From: Wenzhouxiangella sediminis
Lineage (GTDB): Bacteria > Pseudomonadota > Gammaproteobacteria > Xanthomonadales > Wenzhouxiangellaceae
Reading direction: 5' to 3'
NCBI RefSeq assembly: GCF_003410055.1
Contig: NZ_QUZK01000052.1
Span: forward strand, 1-64,000
DNA: 64,000 nucleotides
Below the pieces are notes generated by a model. It did not search any database, was not told the origin of the DNA, and saw only the letters and a list, made by a program, of their open reading frames with translations. Below are positions 9,690 to 18,140 of the stretch, in pieces (positions within the stretch are counted from its first letter, which is position 1; each line of letters opens with the position of its first letter). Position numbers and translations under genes: made by a program.

Positions 9690-10100
9690 ATGAACACTAT
9701 GCGTAATGGCGCCGGCTTCTCGCTGATCGAGTTGCTCGTCGTGCTGATGATTCTCGGTCTGATCGCCGGCCTGGTCGTGCCCAACGTGCTCGAGCGCGGC
9801 GAGGACGCCAAGCTCAAGGCGGCCGCTGCCGAAGTGCAGCGCATTTCGATGGCCGTCGACGAGTACTACCTGGACAACGGCCGGCCGCCGGAAGAACTGC
9901 GTCAGCTCGTCGACAAGCCCGGCAACGCCAGCAACTGGAACGGCCCCTACATCAACGAGTCGAACCTCAACGATCCGTGGGAGAACGCCTACCAGTACCG
10001 TTACCCCGGCCAGCATCGTTCCTACGACATCTGGTCGCACGGCGCCGATGGTTCGCCCGGTGGTGAAGGCGCCAACGCCGATATCACCAGCTGGGACTGA
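9690..10100 (+). CDS. gspG: major pseudopilin GspG
   Basis: Main subunit of the type II pseudopilus. The 9-residue leader ends at the prepilin peptidase site Gly9|Phe10 (GFSLIE, with Glu at +5), followed by the hydrophobic helix. The C-terminal half has the calcium-site region of GspG (SHGADGSPGGEG and a late ADITSWD). A strong GGAGGAAA ribosome site precedes ATG 9690, fitting high expression relative to the minor pseudopilins. The prepilin peptidase gene is not in the window. Confidence 0.95.
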   Translation: MNTMRNGAGFSLIELLVVLMILGLIAGLVVPNVLERGEDAKLKAAAAEVQRISMAVDEYYLDNGRPPEELRQLVDKPGNASNWNGPYINESNLNDPWENAYQYRYPGQHRSYDIWSHGADGSPGGEGANADITSWD

Positions 10101-10111
10101 CTTGAGCCAGG

Positions 10112-10140
10112 GGTTCAGGTTTCAGGTATCAGGTTTCAGG
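10112..10140 (+). repeat. heptamer array GGTTTCA-type between gspG and gspH
   Basis: Four successive 7-bp units (GTTTCAG with one T omitted or one T replaced by A in two of them) begin 12 nt after the gspG stop. No inverted partner array lies nearby. It belongs to the same sequence family as the arrays at 29.4, 35.9 and 36.9 kb. It sits inside an operon, so it is transcribed. Confidence 0.85.
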
Positions 10141-10151
10141 GGTGGGCATCG

Positions 10152-10619
10152 ATGAAATGGCTGCCGGGCCTTCGCGCGGGTGGATTCAGCCTTCTCGAGC
10201 TGATGGTCGTGATGCTGATCGTGTCGATGCTGTTCGCCGTGGTGGGTGTTTCGGTCAGTCGCTCCATCGAGGGCGCGGAGATCCGCAACGCATCTCGTGA
10301 GATCGTCGCCGGCATCCGCCACACCCGCGGCCAGGCCATCATCCAGCGCCAGCAGCAGGTTTTTCATGTCGATGCCGATGCCAGGACCTGGACGGCCGCC
10401 GGGCGTGAACCGGTCAAGATTCCCGAAGGCCTCGACATCACCATCGAGACGGCGCGCTCGGAACTGACCGGCGAGAACGCCGGCGGTATCCGCTTCTATC
10501 CCGACGGGGCCTCGACCGGCGGTTTCGTCGAGTTGCTGGCCAATGAACGCACCTGGAAGGTCGAGGTCTCCTGGCTGACCGGCGAGGTCAGCCTCGAGCA
10601 GGTGGCCGACGATGCTTGA
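10152..10619 (+). CDS. gspH: minor pseudopilin GspH
   Basis: Minor pseudopilin of the type II system. The 11-residue leader with two basic residues ends at Gly11|Phe12 (GFSLLE), then a hydrophobic helix (MVVMLIVSMLFAVVGV) and a soluble domain with the GspH-type FYPDGASTGG stretch near the C-terminus. The length (155 residues) is normal. The stop overlaps the gspI start region. Confidence 0.92.
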   Translation: MKWLPGLRAGGFSLLELMVVMLIVSMLFAVVGVSVSRSIEGAEIRNASREIVAGIRHTRGQAIIQRQQQVFHVDADARTWTAAGREPVKIPEGLDITIETARSELTGENAGGIRFYPDGASTGGFVELLANERTWKVEVSWLTGEVSLEQVADDA

Positions 10620-11151
10620 TCGTCGTTCCTTTCGCGCGGGTCCCGGGTCGGGGCTTCGAATGCCTGCGGGGGTGCGTCGGGAAGGTCCCGGATCGGGGTC
10701 CGGGACATCCTGCCGGCGGAGCCGGCAGGATGGCTTTACGCTGATCGAGGTGATGGCGGCCTTTATGGTCTTCGCCCTGTTGTTCGGTGTGGTCCTGCAG
10801 GTGCTTTCGACCTCGGTGGGCAATACGCGCCTGTCCGGCGAGTACACCCAGGCGGCGCTTTGGGCCCAGTCCAAGCTCGACGTGCTCGGCCTGGATGGGA
10901 TGATCGAGCCGGGCGTCACCCAGGGCAGTTTCGACGACACCTATGACTGGACCATGGAAATCAACGAAACCGAAGTCGTCGACGAGCGCGCCCTGGATGC
11001 CCAGGACGAGTTGCCGATCGCGCTCTACCACGTGCGCCTGACGGTCGAGTGGGGCGAGGGCCGCCGCCAGGCGGTGTTCGAAACCCTGCGTTCGGTGGAC
11101 ATTCACTGGGAAGAACGCCAGATGCAGATGGGCGGCGGGCCGCGGCCATGA
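10612..11151 (+). CDS. gspI: minor pseudopilin GspI with an extended repeat-derived leader
   Basis: Minor pseudopilin that joins GspJ and GspK in the pseudopilus tip. The mature part starts at Phe42 (FTLIEVMAAF) and is a normal GspI. The leader is 41 residues instead of the usual 5-10. Its second half (EGPGSGSGTSCRRSRQDG) is encoded by two adjacent hairpins at 10685-10731 that recur in gspJ and in an intergenic repeat. ATG 10612 overlaps the gspH stop by 8 bp. ATG 10660 is in frame and would still leave a leader of 25 residues that includes the hairpins. No start codon lies between the hairpins and the cleavage site, so they are translated. Confidence 0.9.
   Translation: MLDRRSFRAGPGSGLRMPAGVRREGPGSGSGTSCRRSRQDGFTLIEVMAAFMVFALLFGVVLQVLSTSVGNTRLSGEYTQAALWAQSKLDVLGLDGMIEPGVTQGSFDDTYDWTMEINETEVVDERALDAQDELPIALYHVRLTVEWGEGRRQAVFETLRSVDIHWEERQMQMGGGPRP
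10685..10731 (+). repeat. double-hairpin repeat module inside gspI
   Basis: Hairpin 1 has 8-bp perfect arms (GTCCCGGA 10685-10692, TCCGGGAC 10699-10706) and loop TCGGGG. Hairpin 2 follows with no gap: 11-bp perfect arms (ATCCTGCCGGC 10707-10717, GCCGGCAGGAT 10721-10731) and loop GGA. The module is in frame and ends just before the prepilin cleavage glycine. Confidence 0.93.
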
Positions 11152-11939
11152 GGGCGTGGCGTCGGGTTTCAGGCAGCGGATCCCGCGTTGGGCCGGCACG
11201 GCGCGTTCAGGAAGGTCCCGGATCGGGGTCCGGGACGCCCTGTCGGCGTCGCCGACAGGGCGGCTTCACCCTGATCGAGGTTCTGCTGGCCATCGCCCTG
11301 GTGTCGATCATCATGGCCATGGCCTACGGCGGGTTCCGCGCCAGCGTGCGCGCGACCAAGTCCGGCGAGGAGGTCATCGAGCAGACCAATCGCCTGAGGG
11401 TGGTGCAGCAGTTCGTGCGGCGCCAGCTCATGCAGTCGCGAGCGCTCATCATCGAGCAGTTCGAGGACGGGGAGATCGTTCGCTTCCAGGGCGATCGCGA
11501 TCACGTCCGCTTCGTCTCGCCCATGCCGGGTTATCTCAGCTACGGCGGCCCCTACGTGCAGGAGCTCAGTCTCGAGCGCGGTTCCGAAGGAATGGAGCTG
11601 GTCTACTACTACGCCATGCTCAACGGCTACGAAACCGGCGCCCTGGAAGACACCACCGACGGGCGCGTGCTGATGGAAGACATCGGGGACGGCGAATTCA
11701 TCTTCCTCGACTTCGACCCGGAGACCGGCGAGACCTTCTGGACCGATCTGTGGGAAGAGCCCGAGCGCCTGCCGCTGGCCGTCGGCGTGCTGCTCGACCT
11801 GGAATCCGATCGCGGGCTGGTCTGGCCGGACCTGATCGCGCCCGTCATGGTGGACACCAGCCAGTCGCGCGCCCGGAGCGTTCGCAGTACGCGCGACATG
11901 ATGATCCGGCAGCGCGGGGCCGGAGACTCGGACCGATGA
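11148..11939 (+). CDS. gspJ: minor pseudopilin GspJ with an extended repeat-derived leader
   Basis: Minor pseudopilin of 263 residues. The mature form begins at Phe40 (FTLIEVLLAIALV). As in gspI the leader is very long (39 residues), and its second half (EGPGSGSGTPCRRRRQGG) is encoded by the same double-hairpin module (11215-11261). The start is chosen at ATG 11148, which overlaps the gspI stop (ATGA) like the other junctions of this operon. The frame is open further upstream but lies inside gspI there. A GGTTTCAGG remnant at about 11165 links the insertion to the intergenic heptamer repeats. Confidence 0.9.
   Translation: MRAWRRVSGSGSRVGPARRVQEGPGSGSGTPCRRRRQGGFTLIEVLLAIALVSIIMAMAYGGFRASVRATKSGEEVIEQTNRLRVVQQFVRRQLMQSRALIIEQFEDGEIVRFQGDRDHVRFVSPMPGYLSYGGPYVQELSLERGSEGMELVYYYAMLNGYETGALEDTTDGRVLMEDIGDGEFIFLDFDPETGETFWTDLWEEPERLPLAVGVLLDLESDRGLVWPDLIAPVMVDTSQSRARSVRSTRDMMIRQRGAGDSDR
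11215..11261 (+). repeat. double-hairpin repeat module inside gspJ
   Basis: Hairpin 1 is identical to the gspI copy (arms 11215-11222 and 11229-11236, loop TCGGGG). Hairpin 2 has perfect 11-bp arms GCCCTGTCGGC (11237-11247) and GCCGACAGGGC (11251-11261) with loop GTC. Relative to gspI the stem differs at three pairs, and both sides have changed so that pairing is kept. Confidence 0.93.
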
Positions 11940-12829
11940 TCCCCTGCCGGTCCGGACAGCGGGGCATCGCCCTCATCGTGGTGCTGTGGATCCTGGTGCT
12001 GCTGACCATCGTGGTGGGCACCTACGCGGTCCTGGCGCGTACCGAGAGCCTGCAGTCGCGCTTCCTGTTCGACACCACCCGGGCGCGCTATGCCGCCGAG
12101 GCCGGCATTCACCGTGCGGCCTACGAGATGCGCAACATGGACATCGAGACCCGTTGGGTGCCCGATGGTCGGCCCTACACAATCGATTTCGGCGCCGCCC
12201 GGGTCGAGATCCGCATCACCGACGAGTCCGGCAAGATCGACCTCAACGGCGCCGACGCCCAGACCTTGTCGGACCTGTTCATTTCTCGCGGCATGGATGA
12301 AACCGAGGCCTGGCACCTGGCCGATGCCATCGAGGACTGGCGCGACCCCGACGAGCTGCCCCGGCTCTACGGCGCTGAAGTGGATGATTACGAGGCGGCC
12401 GGGTATCCTTACGGGCCGGCCAACGAGCCGTTCGGCTCCGTCGACGAGTTGCAGCAGGTCATCGGCATGAGCTGGGACCTGTTCCGGGAGCTGGAGCCGA
12501 TGCTGACCGTCCATGCCGGCGGTCGCATCAATCCGGCCTTTGCCTCGGCCGACGTGCTGGCGGCCAATCCGGAGATCTCCGCCGAGGATGCAGCGGCATT
12601 CGTCGAGGAGCGGCGACAGTTTCACCCCCGCGACCAGCAGGCGCTGATGCTGCCCGACGGCACGATGGTCAGCTTGCAAGGGGGTGGCCGGACCTTTAGC
12701 ATTCGCTCGCGGGCGACGCTGGACACCGGCACCTGGAGCGAAGTACAGGCCACGATTGAACTCGGTGGCGACCAGCGCGGTCGACCCTTCCGGGTGCTGC
12801 GCTGGCGCGACAATATCGAGGATCGATGA
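11936..12829 (+). CDS. gspK: minor pseudopilin GspK
   Basis: Large minor pseudopilin that caps the pseudopilus. Of 297 residues, the 10-residue leader ends Gly10|Ile11 (GIALIVVLWILVLL) without Glu at +5, as is normal for GspK. The large globular insertion contains the ESGKIDLN motif and the acidic DEL region typical of the family. The start is ATG 11936, overlapping the gspJ stop (ATGA). The frame is open for a further 780 bp upstream, but that stretch is antisense-free shadow of gspJ. Confidence 0.93.
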   Translation: MIPCRSGQRGIALIVVLWILVLLTIVVGTYAVLARTESLQSRFLFDTTRARYAAEAGIHRAAYEMRNMDIETRWVPDGRPYTIDFGAARVEIRITDESGKIDLNGADAQTLSDLFISRGMDETEAWHLADAIEDWRDPDELPRLYGAEVDDYEAAGYPYGPANEPFGSVDELQQVIGMSWDLFRELEPMLTVHAGGRINPAFASADVLAANPEISAEDAAAFVEERRQFHPRDQQALMLPDGTMVSLQGGGRTFSIRSRATLDTGTWSEVQATIELGGDQRGRPFRVLRWRDNIEDR

Positions 12830-13989
12830 ATCAGAGTGCCATCAACGAATACTGGGGCAGCGTCGTTGCCCGCTACCGCGCCGGGCCCCTGCCGGGGTTC
12901 CTGAAGTGGTGGCGTGGCGAGCTGGCGGGCCTGTTTCCGCGCTCCCTGCGCGAGCGCATGATTCCGCCTCGTCCGCAGCTGTGGCTGGTGCCGCAGGCCG
13001 AGGGCCGGGAGTTCACGGTCTGGGCAGGCGGCGATTCGCCCGATCGACGCGACACCTTCGGTGCGTCCGAAGATGCCGGCCTCTTGCGCGATCGTTGGCA
13101 GGAACTGCTGGGCGGTTTCGAAGACGGCCAGCCGGAGATCCGGCTGTGCCTGCCGCCCGAAGACATGCTCCACTGCCCGGTCGAGTTGCCGCTGGCGGTG
13201 GAAGCCAATCTCGCCGAGTCGCTGCGCTACCAGCTCGACCAGGTCACGCCGTTCAGCGCCGACCAGGTCTATTTCGACTACGACATCGTCGAGCGCGACG
13301 CCGAGCACGGCCGCCTGAAGATCGACCTGCGCCTGGCGATGCGCTCGCGCGTGGACGCCCTGCGCGAGCGCCTGGCGGCCATCGGTATCCGGCCGCACGC
13401 CATCGATTGCCTGGGCGGCGAAGCCGGGCATCCCGAGTGCGAAGGCTTCAACATGCTGCCGCTTGCCGAGCGCCCCAGGCACGTCTATCGCCGCGCGCGC
13501 ATCAACTGGCTGCTCGCCGGCGGTCTGGTGCTGGTGTTGGCGGTGGTGATGGTCGAGTCGCTGTTTCTTCACCAGCGCACGGTGGATCAATTGCAAAGCG
13601 AAGTCGACGCCCTGCGCGGCGAAGCCGACCAGGTGCTCGCCCTGCAGCGCGAACTGCAGGACGCCCTTGCGGCCGCCAACTTCCTGGCCGAGCGCCGTCG
13701 GCGCCAACCGGTCAGCGTGGAGGTGCTCGACGAGGTCACCCGAATCCTGCCCAACGACATCTGGCTGACGCAGATGCAGATTCGAGGCAACGAATTGATG
13801 ATCCAGGGCCTGGCCGACCAGTCGCAGCGGCTGATCGAGTTGATCAATGAATCCGACCTGCTGGCCGAAGCGGAATTCCGCGGCTCGGTCAGCATCGACC
13901 CCGGCAGCGGCCGCGAGCGCTTCAACGCCCAGGCCCGAATCGAGACCACAGGAGGCGAGCGTGCAGCTGCTGCCGGATCTGGAGAATAA
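12826..13989 (+). CDS. gspL: type II secretion protein GspL (XpsL-like)
   Basis: Bitopic inner-membrane protein linking GspE to GspM. The 387-residue protein has an N-terminal cytoplasmic actin-like domain, one membrane helix at about residues 226-248 (INWLLAGGLVLVLAVVMV), a short coiled coil and a C-terminal PilN-like ferredoxin fold (LTQMQIRGNELMIQG). ATG 12826 overlaps the gspK stop. The architecture and gene order match Xanthomonas xpsL more than enterobacterial gspL. Confidence 0.9.
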   Translation: MNQSAINEYWGSVVARYRAGPLPGFLKWWRGELAGLFPRSLRERMIPPRPQLWLVPQAEGREFTVWAGGDSPDRRDTFGASEDAGLLRDRWQELLGGFEDGQPEIRLCLPPEDMLHCPVELPLAVEANLAESLRYQLDQVTPFSADQVYFDYDIVERDAEHGRLKIDLRLAMRSRVDALRERLAAIGIRPHAIDCLGGEAGHPECEGFNMLPLAERPRHVYRRARINWLLAGGLVLVLAVVMVESLFLHQRTVDQLQSEVDALRGEADQVLALQRELQDALAAANFLAERRRRQPVSVEVLDEVTRILPNDIWLTQMQIRGNELMIQGLADQSQRLIELINESDLLAEAEFRGSVSIDPGSGRERFNAQARIETTGGERAAAAGSGE

Positions 13990-14566
13990 CCGCCCGCTGG
14001 CCGTCGGCCTGCTGGTCATCGTGCTGGTCGTCGTCTACTTCCTGGGCTTTCACTGGTTCGTGATGCGCCATTTGGATCTGGCCGACGAGGTCAACTCGCT
14101 CGAGGAGCGCGCGGCCCGCTTCAAGGCGGCCGTCGCCCGCCGCCCCGAACTGGAGGCGCAGCTCGACGAACTGCAGGCCGAGCGGCTGGACTCGGCGCTG
14201 TTCCTGCCCGAGTCGAACTTCAACGTCGCAGCGGCCGGTCTGACGCGCCGGCTTCGGGATATCATTCAGCGCGAGGCCGACGACGCCGACCTGTGCCGCA
14301 TCGTCTCCACCACCAACCGTCCCGACGACGAGCCTGAACGATTCGAGCAGGTGACGGTCAATGTGCGCATGAACTGCCCGCTGCCGGACCTCACGCGGAT
14401 TCTCTACCAACTGGAAAACAACGTGCCGCTGATCTTCGTCGACAACCTGATCATCAACCAGCGGATTCCGGCCGACCGCGCGGGGCGGCGCGGCAGCAAC
14501 GGCTACGGCCAGCTCGACGTGCGCTTCGACATCTACGGTTTCCTCTCCCAGCAGGTGGAAGGCTGA
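13961..14566 (+). CDS. gspM: type II secretion protein GspM (GspMb/PilO-like)
   Basis: Bitopic inner-membrane partner of GspL. From GTG 13961 it has 201 residues: a short N-terminus, one membrane helix at about residues 11-34, a coiled coil (LEERAARFKAAVARR) and a periplasmic ferredoxin-like domain (VTVNVRMNCPLPDLTRILYQ) of the GspMb/PilO type. GTG 13961 is chosen for the GGAGG 5 nt upstream. It overlaps the 3' end of gspL by 29 bp. Confidence 0.88.
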   Translation: MQLLPDLENNRPLAVGLLVIVLVVVYFLGFHWFVMRHLDLADEVNSLEERAARFKAAVARRPELEAQLDELQAERLDSALFLPESNFNVAAAGLTRRLRDIIQREADDADLCRIVSTTNRPDDEPERFEQVTVNVRMNCPLPDLTRILYQLENNVPLIFVDNLIINQRIPADRAGRRGSNGYGQLDVRFDIYGFLSQQVEG

Positions 14567-14568
14567 CC

Positions 14569-15330
14569 ATGCTCGATTTGCAGCGCAACCTGCTGACCAC
14601 CCTGCTGGCCGCCGGAATCGGCGTGCTGGTCGTCGCCGGCGGGGTGATTGCGCTGTTGATGGGGCGGCCCGACCTGGCCGCCATCGAACCGCAGGGCAGC
14701 ACCGAGGCCGCCGAGGTGCAGGTCGACGTGCCGCAGACCGGGCTGGAGGATTTCAGCGCCTATTCGGCCATCATCGAACGCCCGGTGTTCTTCTCCGACC
14801 GCCAGCTGCCGATCGTCGAAGCGCCCGGCGACGAAGAACAGATGGCCGTCGACGAGGAAGAGGTCGAAGAGGTCCAGGATCTCAAGGCCGCCCTGGCCGG
14901 GGTCGTCATCACGCCGGAGATGAAGCTCGCCATGGTTTCCGATGAGCAGGCCGGCAAGACCTTCGTGCTGCGCGAGGGTATGAGCCTGGAGGGCGAGCAG
15001 GCCGCCTGGAAGCTGGACGTCATCCAGGCCCGCCAGGTCAGCTTCGTGTCGGTGGACGGGCGGCAGACCGATCTGGAATTGCAAGTGAACACCGCCGGGC
15101 TCGATGCGCCGGCGCCACCCGTCAGCACCAGCGACGCTTCGCAGCAACAGGACGCGCAGCCGCAGGGGCAGCAGGCCGAACAGCCCGCCGACCCGCGGCA
15201 GGCCAGCGAAGAGGCGCGGGCCCGGGCAGAGGAAATCCGCCGGCGGGTCGCCGAACGGCGCGCCCAGTTGAGGGCCGAAGCCGAGCGACGCGCGCGACAG
15301 AGACAGGAACAACAGGACAACAATGGCTGA
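14569..15330 (+). CDS. gspN: type II secretion protein GspN/GspC-like (XpsN)
   Basis: Protein of 253 residues with one N-terminal membrane helix (about residues 8-30), an acidic linker, a GspC HR-like periplasmic domain (about 90-160: ALAGVVITPEMKLAMV, ..FVLREGMSLEG) and a Gln/Glu/Arg-rich coiled coil to the end. In the Xanthomonas-type locus XpsN takes the place of GspC and connects GspL/M with the secretin; that role is inferred from position and HR-like sequence. Start ATG 14569 follows gspM by 2 bp, and the 3' end overlaps gspD. Confidence 0.82.
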   Translation: MLDLQRNLLTTLLAAGIGVLVVAGGVIALLMGRPDLAAIEPQGSTEAAEVQVDVPQTGLEDFSAYSAIIERPVFFSDRQLPIVEAPGDEEQMAVDEEEVEEVQDLKAALAGVVITPEMKLAMVSDEQAGKTFVLREGMSLEGEQAAWKLDVIQARQVSFVSVDGRQTDLELQVNTAGLDAPAPPVSTSDASQQQDAQPQGQQAEQPADPRQASEEARARAEEIRRRVAERRAQLRAEAERRARQRQEQQDNNG

Positions 15331-17548
15331 ACGAATGCGACAGAGCTTGACCCGATACCGAGCGGCGCTCGCCGTGCTCATGCTGGCCGGCCTGGTGCTG
15401 TCCGGCTGTGCCTCGATGCGCGGGCGCGACGGAGAAGAAGCCGACACCCGCCTGCGTCCCGGCCAGAGCGCCGTCGACCCCGATACCCTCCGTGGCGACT
15501 CGGAAGGCATTCGCCTCGGCGGCGCCGACGAAGAAGGCGAGGAGGCGCAGTTCGACGAAACCGAGACCTATCCCGGCACCGGCGTGTTCATCGACCAGAG
15601 CGCCACCAAGCCCCGTGCCGAGCCCCCGGGCGAAGACGGCGAAATCACGCTCAACTTCGAAGGGCAGGGCATCCAGGAAGTGGTCCACGCCATCCTCGGC
15701 CACATGTTCGAGGAGAACTACGTCATCGCCCCCGGCGTCAGCGGCGAGGTGACCTTCTCCACGGCCAAGCCGATCAAGCGCGACCAGGTCATGGGCGTGC
15801 TCGAGATGCTGCTGCGCTGGAACAGCGCCACGCTGATCTGGCGCGAAGGCCGCTACCACGTCGTCCCCGTCTCGCAGGCGGTGGCCGGCAACCTGGTGCC
15901 GCGCATGGATTCGGCCAGCAAGGCCCGCGGCTACGAGGTGCTTGCCGTGCCGCTGGAATACATCTCGGCCGGCAAGATGGCCGAGATGCTCGAACCCTGG
16001 GTCAAGGAAGACGCGATCTTCAACGCCGACAATGCCCGTAATCTGCTGTTCCTGGCCGGCACCCAGTTCGAGCTGAACAACTACCTGCAGATCGTCGAGA
16101 CCTTCGACGTCGACTGGCTCGAGGGCATGTCTGTGGGTATCTTCAACCTCGAGCGCATCGAAGTCGACGAACTGTTGCCGGAGCTCGAAGGCGTCTTCGG
16201 CGCCGAGGGCGAAACGCCGCTGGCCGGCATGTTCCGCTTCATGCCGCTCAATCGCCTCAATGCCATCATGGTGATCACGCCCAACGAGCACTACCTCGAC
16301 GAGGCCGAGAAGTGGATCGAGCGCCTGGACCGCTCCAGCGCCGAGGGCGGCGCCAGGCTCTACGTCTACCGGGTCAAGAACCTCGAGGCCGATATCCTGG
16401 CCGGCTACCTGGGCGACCTGTTCGGCACCGGCGGCGGCAGCCGCTCGCGCGAGTCGCGCGGCTCCCTGGCGCCGGGCCTTGAGCGCGCTTCGGCCTCGAG
16501 CGTCAGTGATTTCCAGCAGTCGCGCTCGGGCACCGGCGGCTCGGCGTCCGACAGCAACCGCTCCAACGGCAATCGCTCCACCGGCGGCGGCAGCGTTTCC
16601 CTCGGAGAAGAGGGCGGGGTGCGCGTCACGGCGGTGATGGAAACCAATTCACTGCTCATCCAGGCCTCGCCCAGCGAATACGACGGTATCCTGTCGGCGA
16701 TCGAGCGCCTGGACCAGGAGCCGCTGCAGGTCATGATCGAGGCCCAGGTTCTGATCGTTACCCTCACTGACCAGTTGAGATACGGTGTGAGCTGGTTCCT
16801 GGCCAATGGCGGCGTCGAGGACAGCGTTCCCGGCCTGCCGGACGGCTTTGCGCCGAGTCGCGAGGCGAACGCAGCCCTGTTCGGTCAGGAGACGGGTTTT
16901 CTGGGCACCATTACGCGGCGCTCGGTCGGCCGGAACTTCGTTTCGGCGACCATCGACGCGCTGGAGACGGTTTCCGACGTACGAACGATTTCTTCGCCCA
17001 GCCTGATGGTGCGCAACAACTCCGAGGCGAGCATCAATGTGGGCGACCAGCTTCCCGTCCAGTCGACCCGTTTCGTCGGCGGCGGAATCGGGGGCGACAA
17101 CGGCACCATCGGCAATGTCCAGTACCTCAATACCGGCGTCATCATGGAGGTCACCCCGCGCGTCAATCCGGGTGGCCTCGTCTACATGAAGATCCGCCAG
17201 GAAGTGTCCTCGCCCGGCGAGTCGGGCGTGGGCGGTAACCCGTCTGTAGACACGCGCACCATCCAGACGGAAGTGGCGGTGCAGTCCGGTCAGACCATCA
17301 TGCTGGGCGGCCTGATCCAGGAAGACACGACTAACCGGAAGTCCGGTGTGCCCTTCCTTCAGCGAGTGCCGCTGCTGGGGAACCTGTTCCGCAGCACCCA
17401 GGACGACATCACGCGGACGGAAACCCTGGTCATGATCACCCCGACCGTCGTGGAGTCGACCGAGCAGCTCAAGCGCGTCTCCGATGACGTCAGGAGCCAG
17501 TTCGAGGCCCTCAAGCCGCTCCGCGGCTTCGGGAAGGGCTCCAACTAA
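15323..17548 (+). CDS. gspD: type II secretion secretin GspD (lipoprotein)
   Basis: Outer-membrane secretin channel of the type II system. The 741-residue precursor has a lipobox (LSGC, Cys29), as in XpsD, so it is probably lipid-anchored and may not need a separate pilotin. N-domains follow (about residues 100-350), with a Ser/Gly/Asn-rich insertion at about 370-425. The secretin core runs from about 490 to 715, with a conserved GLIQED-like motif and VPLLGNLFR near the end. ATG 15323 overlaps the gspN stop by 8 bp. It is the last gene of the operon. Confidence 0.95.
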   Translation: MAERMRQSLTRYRAALAVLMLAGLVLSGCASMRGRDGEEADTRLRPGQSAVDPDTLRGDSEGIRLGGADEEGEEAQFDETETYPGTGVFIDQSATKPRAEPPGEDGEITLNFEGQGIQEVVHAILGHMFEENYVIAPGVSGEVTFSTAKPIKRDQVMGVLEMLLRWNSATLIWREGRYHVVPVSQAVAGNLVPRMDSASKARGYEVLAVPLEYISAGKMAEMLEPWVKEDAIFNADNARNLLFLAGTQFELNNYLQIVETFDVDWLEGMSVGIFNLERIEVDELLPELEGVFGAEGETPLAGMFRFMPLNRLNAIMVITPNEHYLDEAEKWIERLDRSSAEGGARLYVYRVKNLEADILAGYLGDLFGTGGGSRSRESRGSLAPGLERASASSVSDFQQSRSGTGGSASDSNRSNGNRSTGGGSVSLGEEGGVRVTAVMETNSLLIQASPSEYDGILSAIERLDQEPLQVMIEAQVLIVTLTDQLRYGVSWFLANGGVEDSVPGLPDGFAPSREANAALFGQETGFLGTITRRSVGRNFVSATIDALETVSDVRTISSPSLMVRNNSEASINVGDQLPVQSTRFVGGGIGGDNGTIGNVQYLNTGVIMEVTPRVNPGGLVYMKIRQEVSSPGESGVGGNPSVDTRTIQTEVAVQSGQTIMLGGLIQEDTTNRKSGVPFLQRVPLLGNLFRSTQDDITRTETLVMITPTVVESTEQLKRVSDDVRSQFEALKPLRGFGKGSN

Positions 17549-17584
17549 ACACATTCAAATCAACTAATTAGGAGTTTTTGAAGC

Positions 17585-18016
17585 GTGACAAAGCCAGACT
17601 TCAATCCCCTTGCCGCCGCTGCGGCTGTTGCCGCATTGCTGCTGCTGGCGGCTTGCCAGCAGCCCGCGGAAGAGCGCTCGGCCGATGAAATCGTCCAGGA
17701 ACGGGCCCAGGCCCGCTGGGACGCCCTGGTCAACGAGGAGTTCGCCGCCGCCTGGGAGTACTATACGCCCGGATACCGGCAGATGAGCCCGCAGGACGCC
17801 TTTGCCGCGGACATGTCCGCCCGGCCGGTGCAGTGGAACGCCGCCACCGTCGTCTCCGCCCAGTGCCAGGAGGCGGAATCCAAGTGCACGGTCCTCACGG
17901 AAGTCACCTACCAGCCCGGCGGCGGGGCCGAAGAGCTCCGAAATGTCGAGATCACCCGCGATCTCGAGGAACAATGGATCCTCATGGACGGTCAGTGGTG
18001 GTATGCGGCGAACTGA
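17585..18016 (+). CDS. small lipoprotein with NTF2-like fold (predicted)
   Basis: A 143-residue protein with a lipoprotein signal (LLAAC, Cys24) and a single domain beginning DEIVQERAQARWDALVNEEF, which reads like an NTF2-like/SnoaL cone fold (helix, then AAWEYYTPGY and antiparallel strands). It contains one further Cys pair (Cys98, Cys105 region, SAQCQEAESKC). The GTG start at 17585 has AGGAG 10 nt upstream. It follows gspD by 36 bp with no terminator and could be the last cistron of the secretion operon. Function unknown. Confidence 0.75.
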   Translation: MTKPDFNPLAAAAAVAALLLLAACQQPAEERSADEIVQERAQARWDALVNEEFAAAWEYYTPGYRQMSPQDAFAADMSARPVQWNAATVVSAQCQEAESKCTVLTEVTYQPGGGAEELRNVEITRDLEEQWILMDGQWWYAAN

Positions 18017-18020
18017 TTGC

Positions 18021-18050
18021 TTTACATCGCTGTATCGATTAGCATAGAAT
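18021..18050 (+). promoter_or_regulatory. sigma-70-type promoter for the secreted protein at 18141
   Basis: TTTACA at 18021-18026 and TAGAAT at 18045-18050 are separated by 18 bp. Each matches the consensus at five of six positions. The resulting 5' leader would be about 85 nt. Confidence 0.6.
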
Positions 18051-18140
18051 TGAACACGCTAGGGCAGGTTCGGTCCGAACCGTTCTTGCTCGGCTGTGTT
18101 TGCACAGAGCCCTGTGTCCAACAACTTTAGGAGTGTTGTA

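Noticed and set aside
11156-11935. N-terminal extension of gspK by 260 codons
   Set aside because: The extension lies within gspJ in another frame. The proper prepilin leader starts at 11936 with the usual stop-start overlap.
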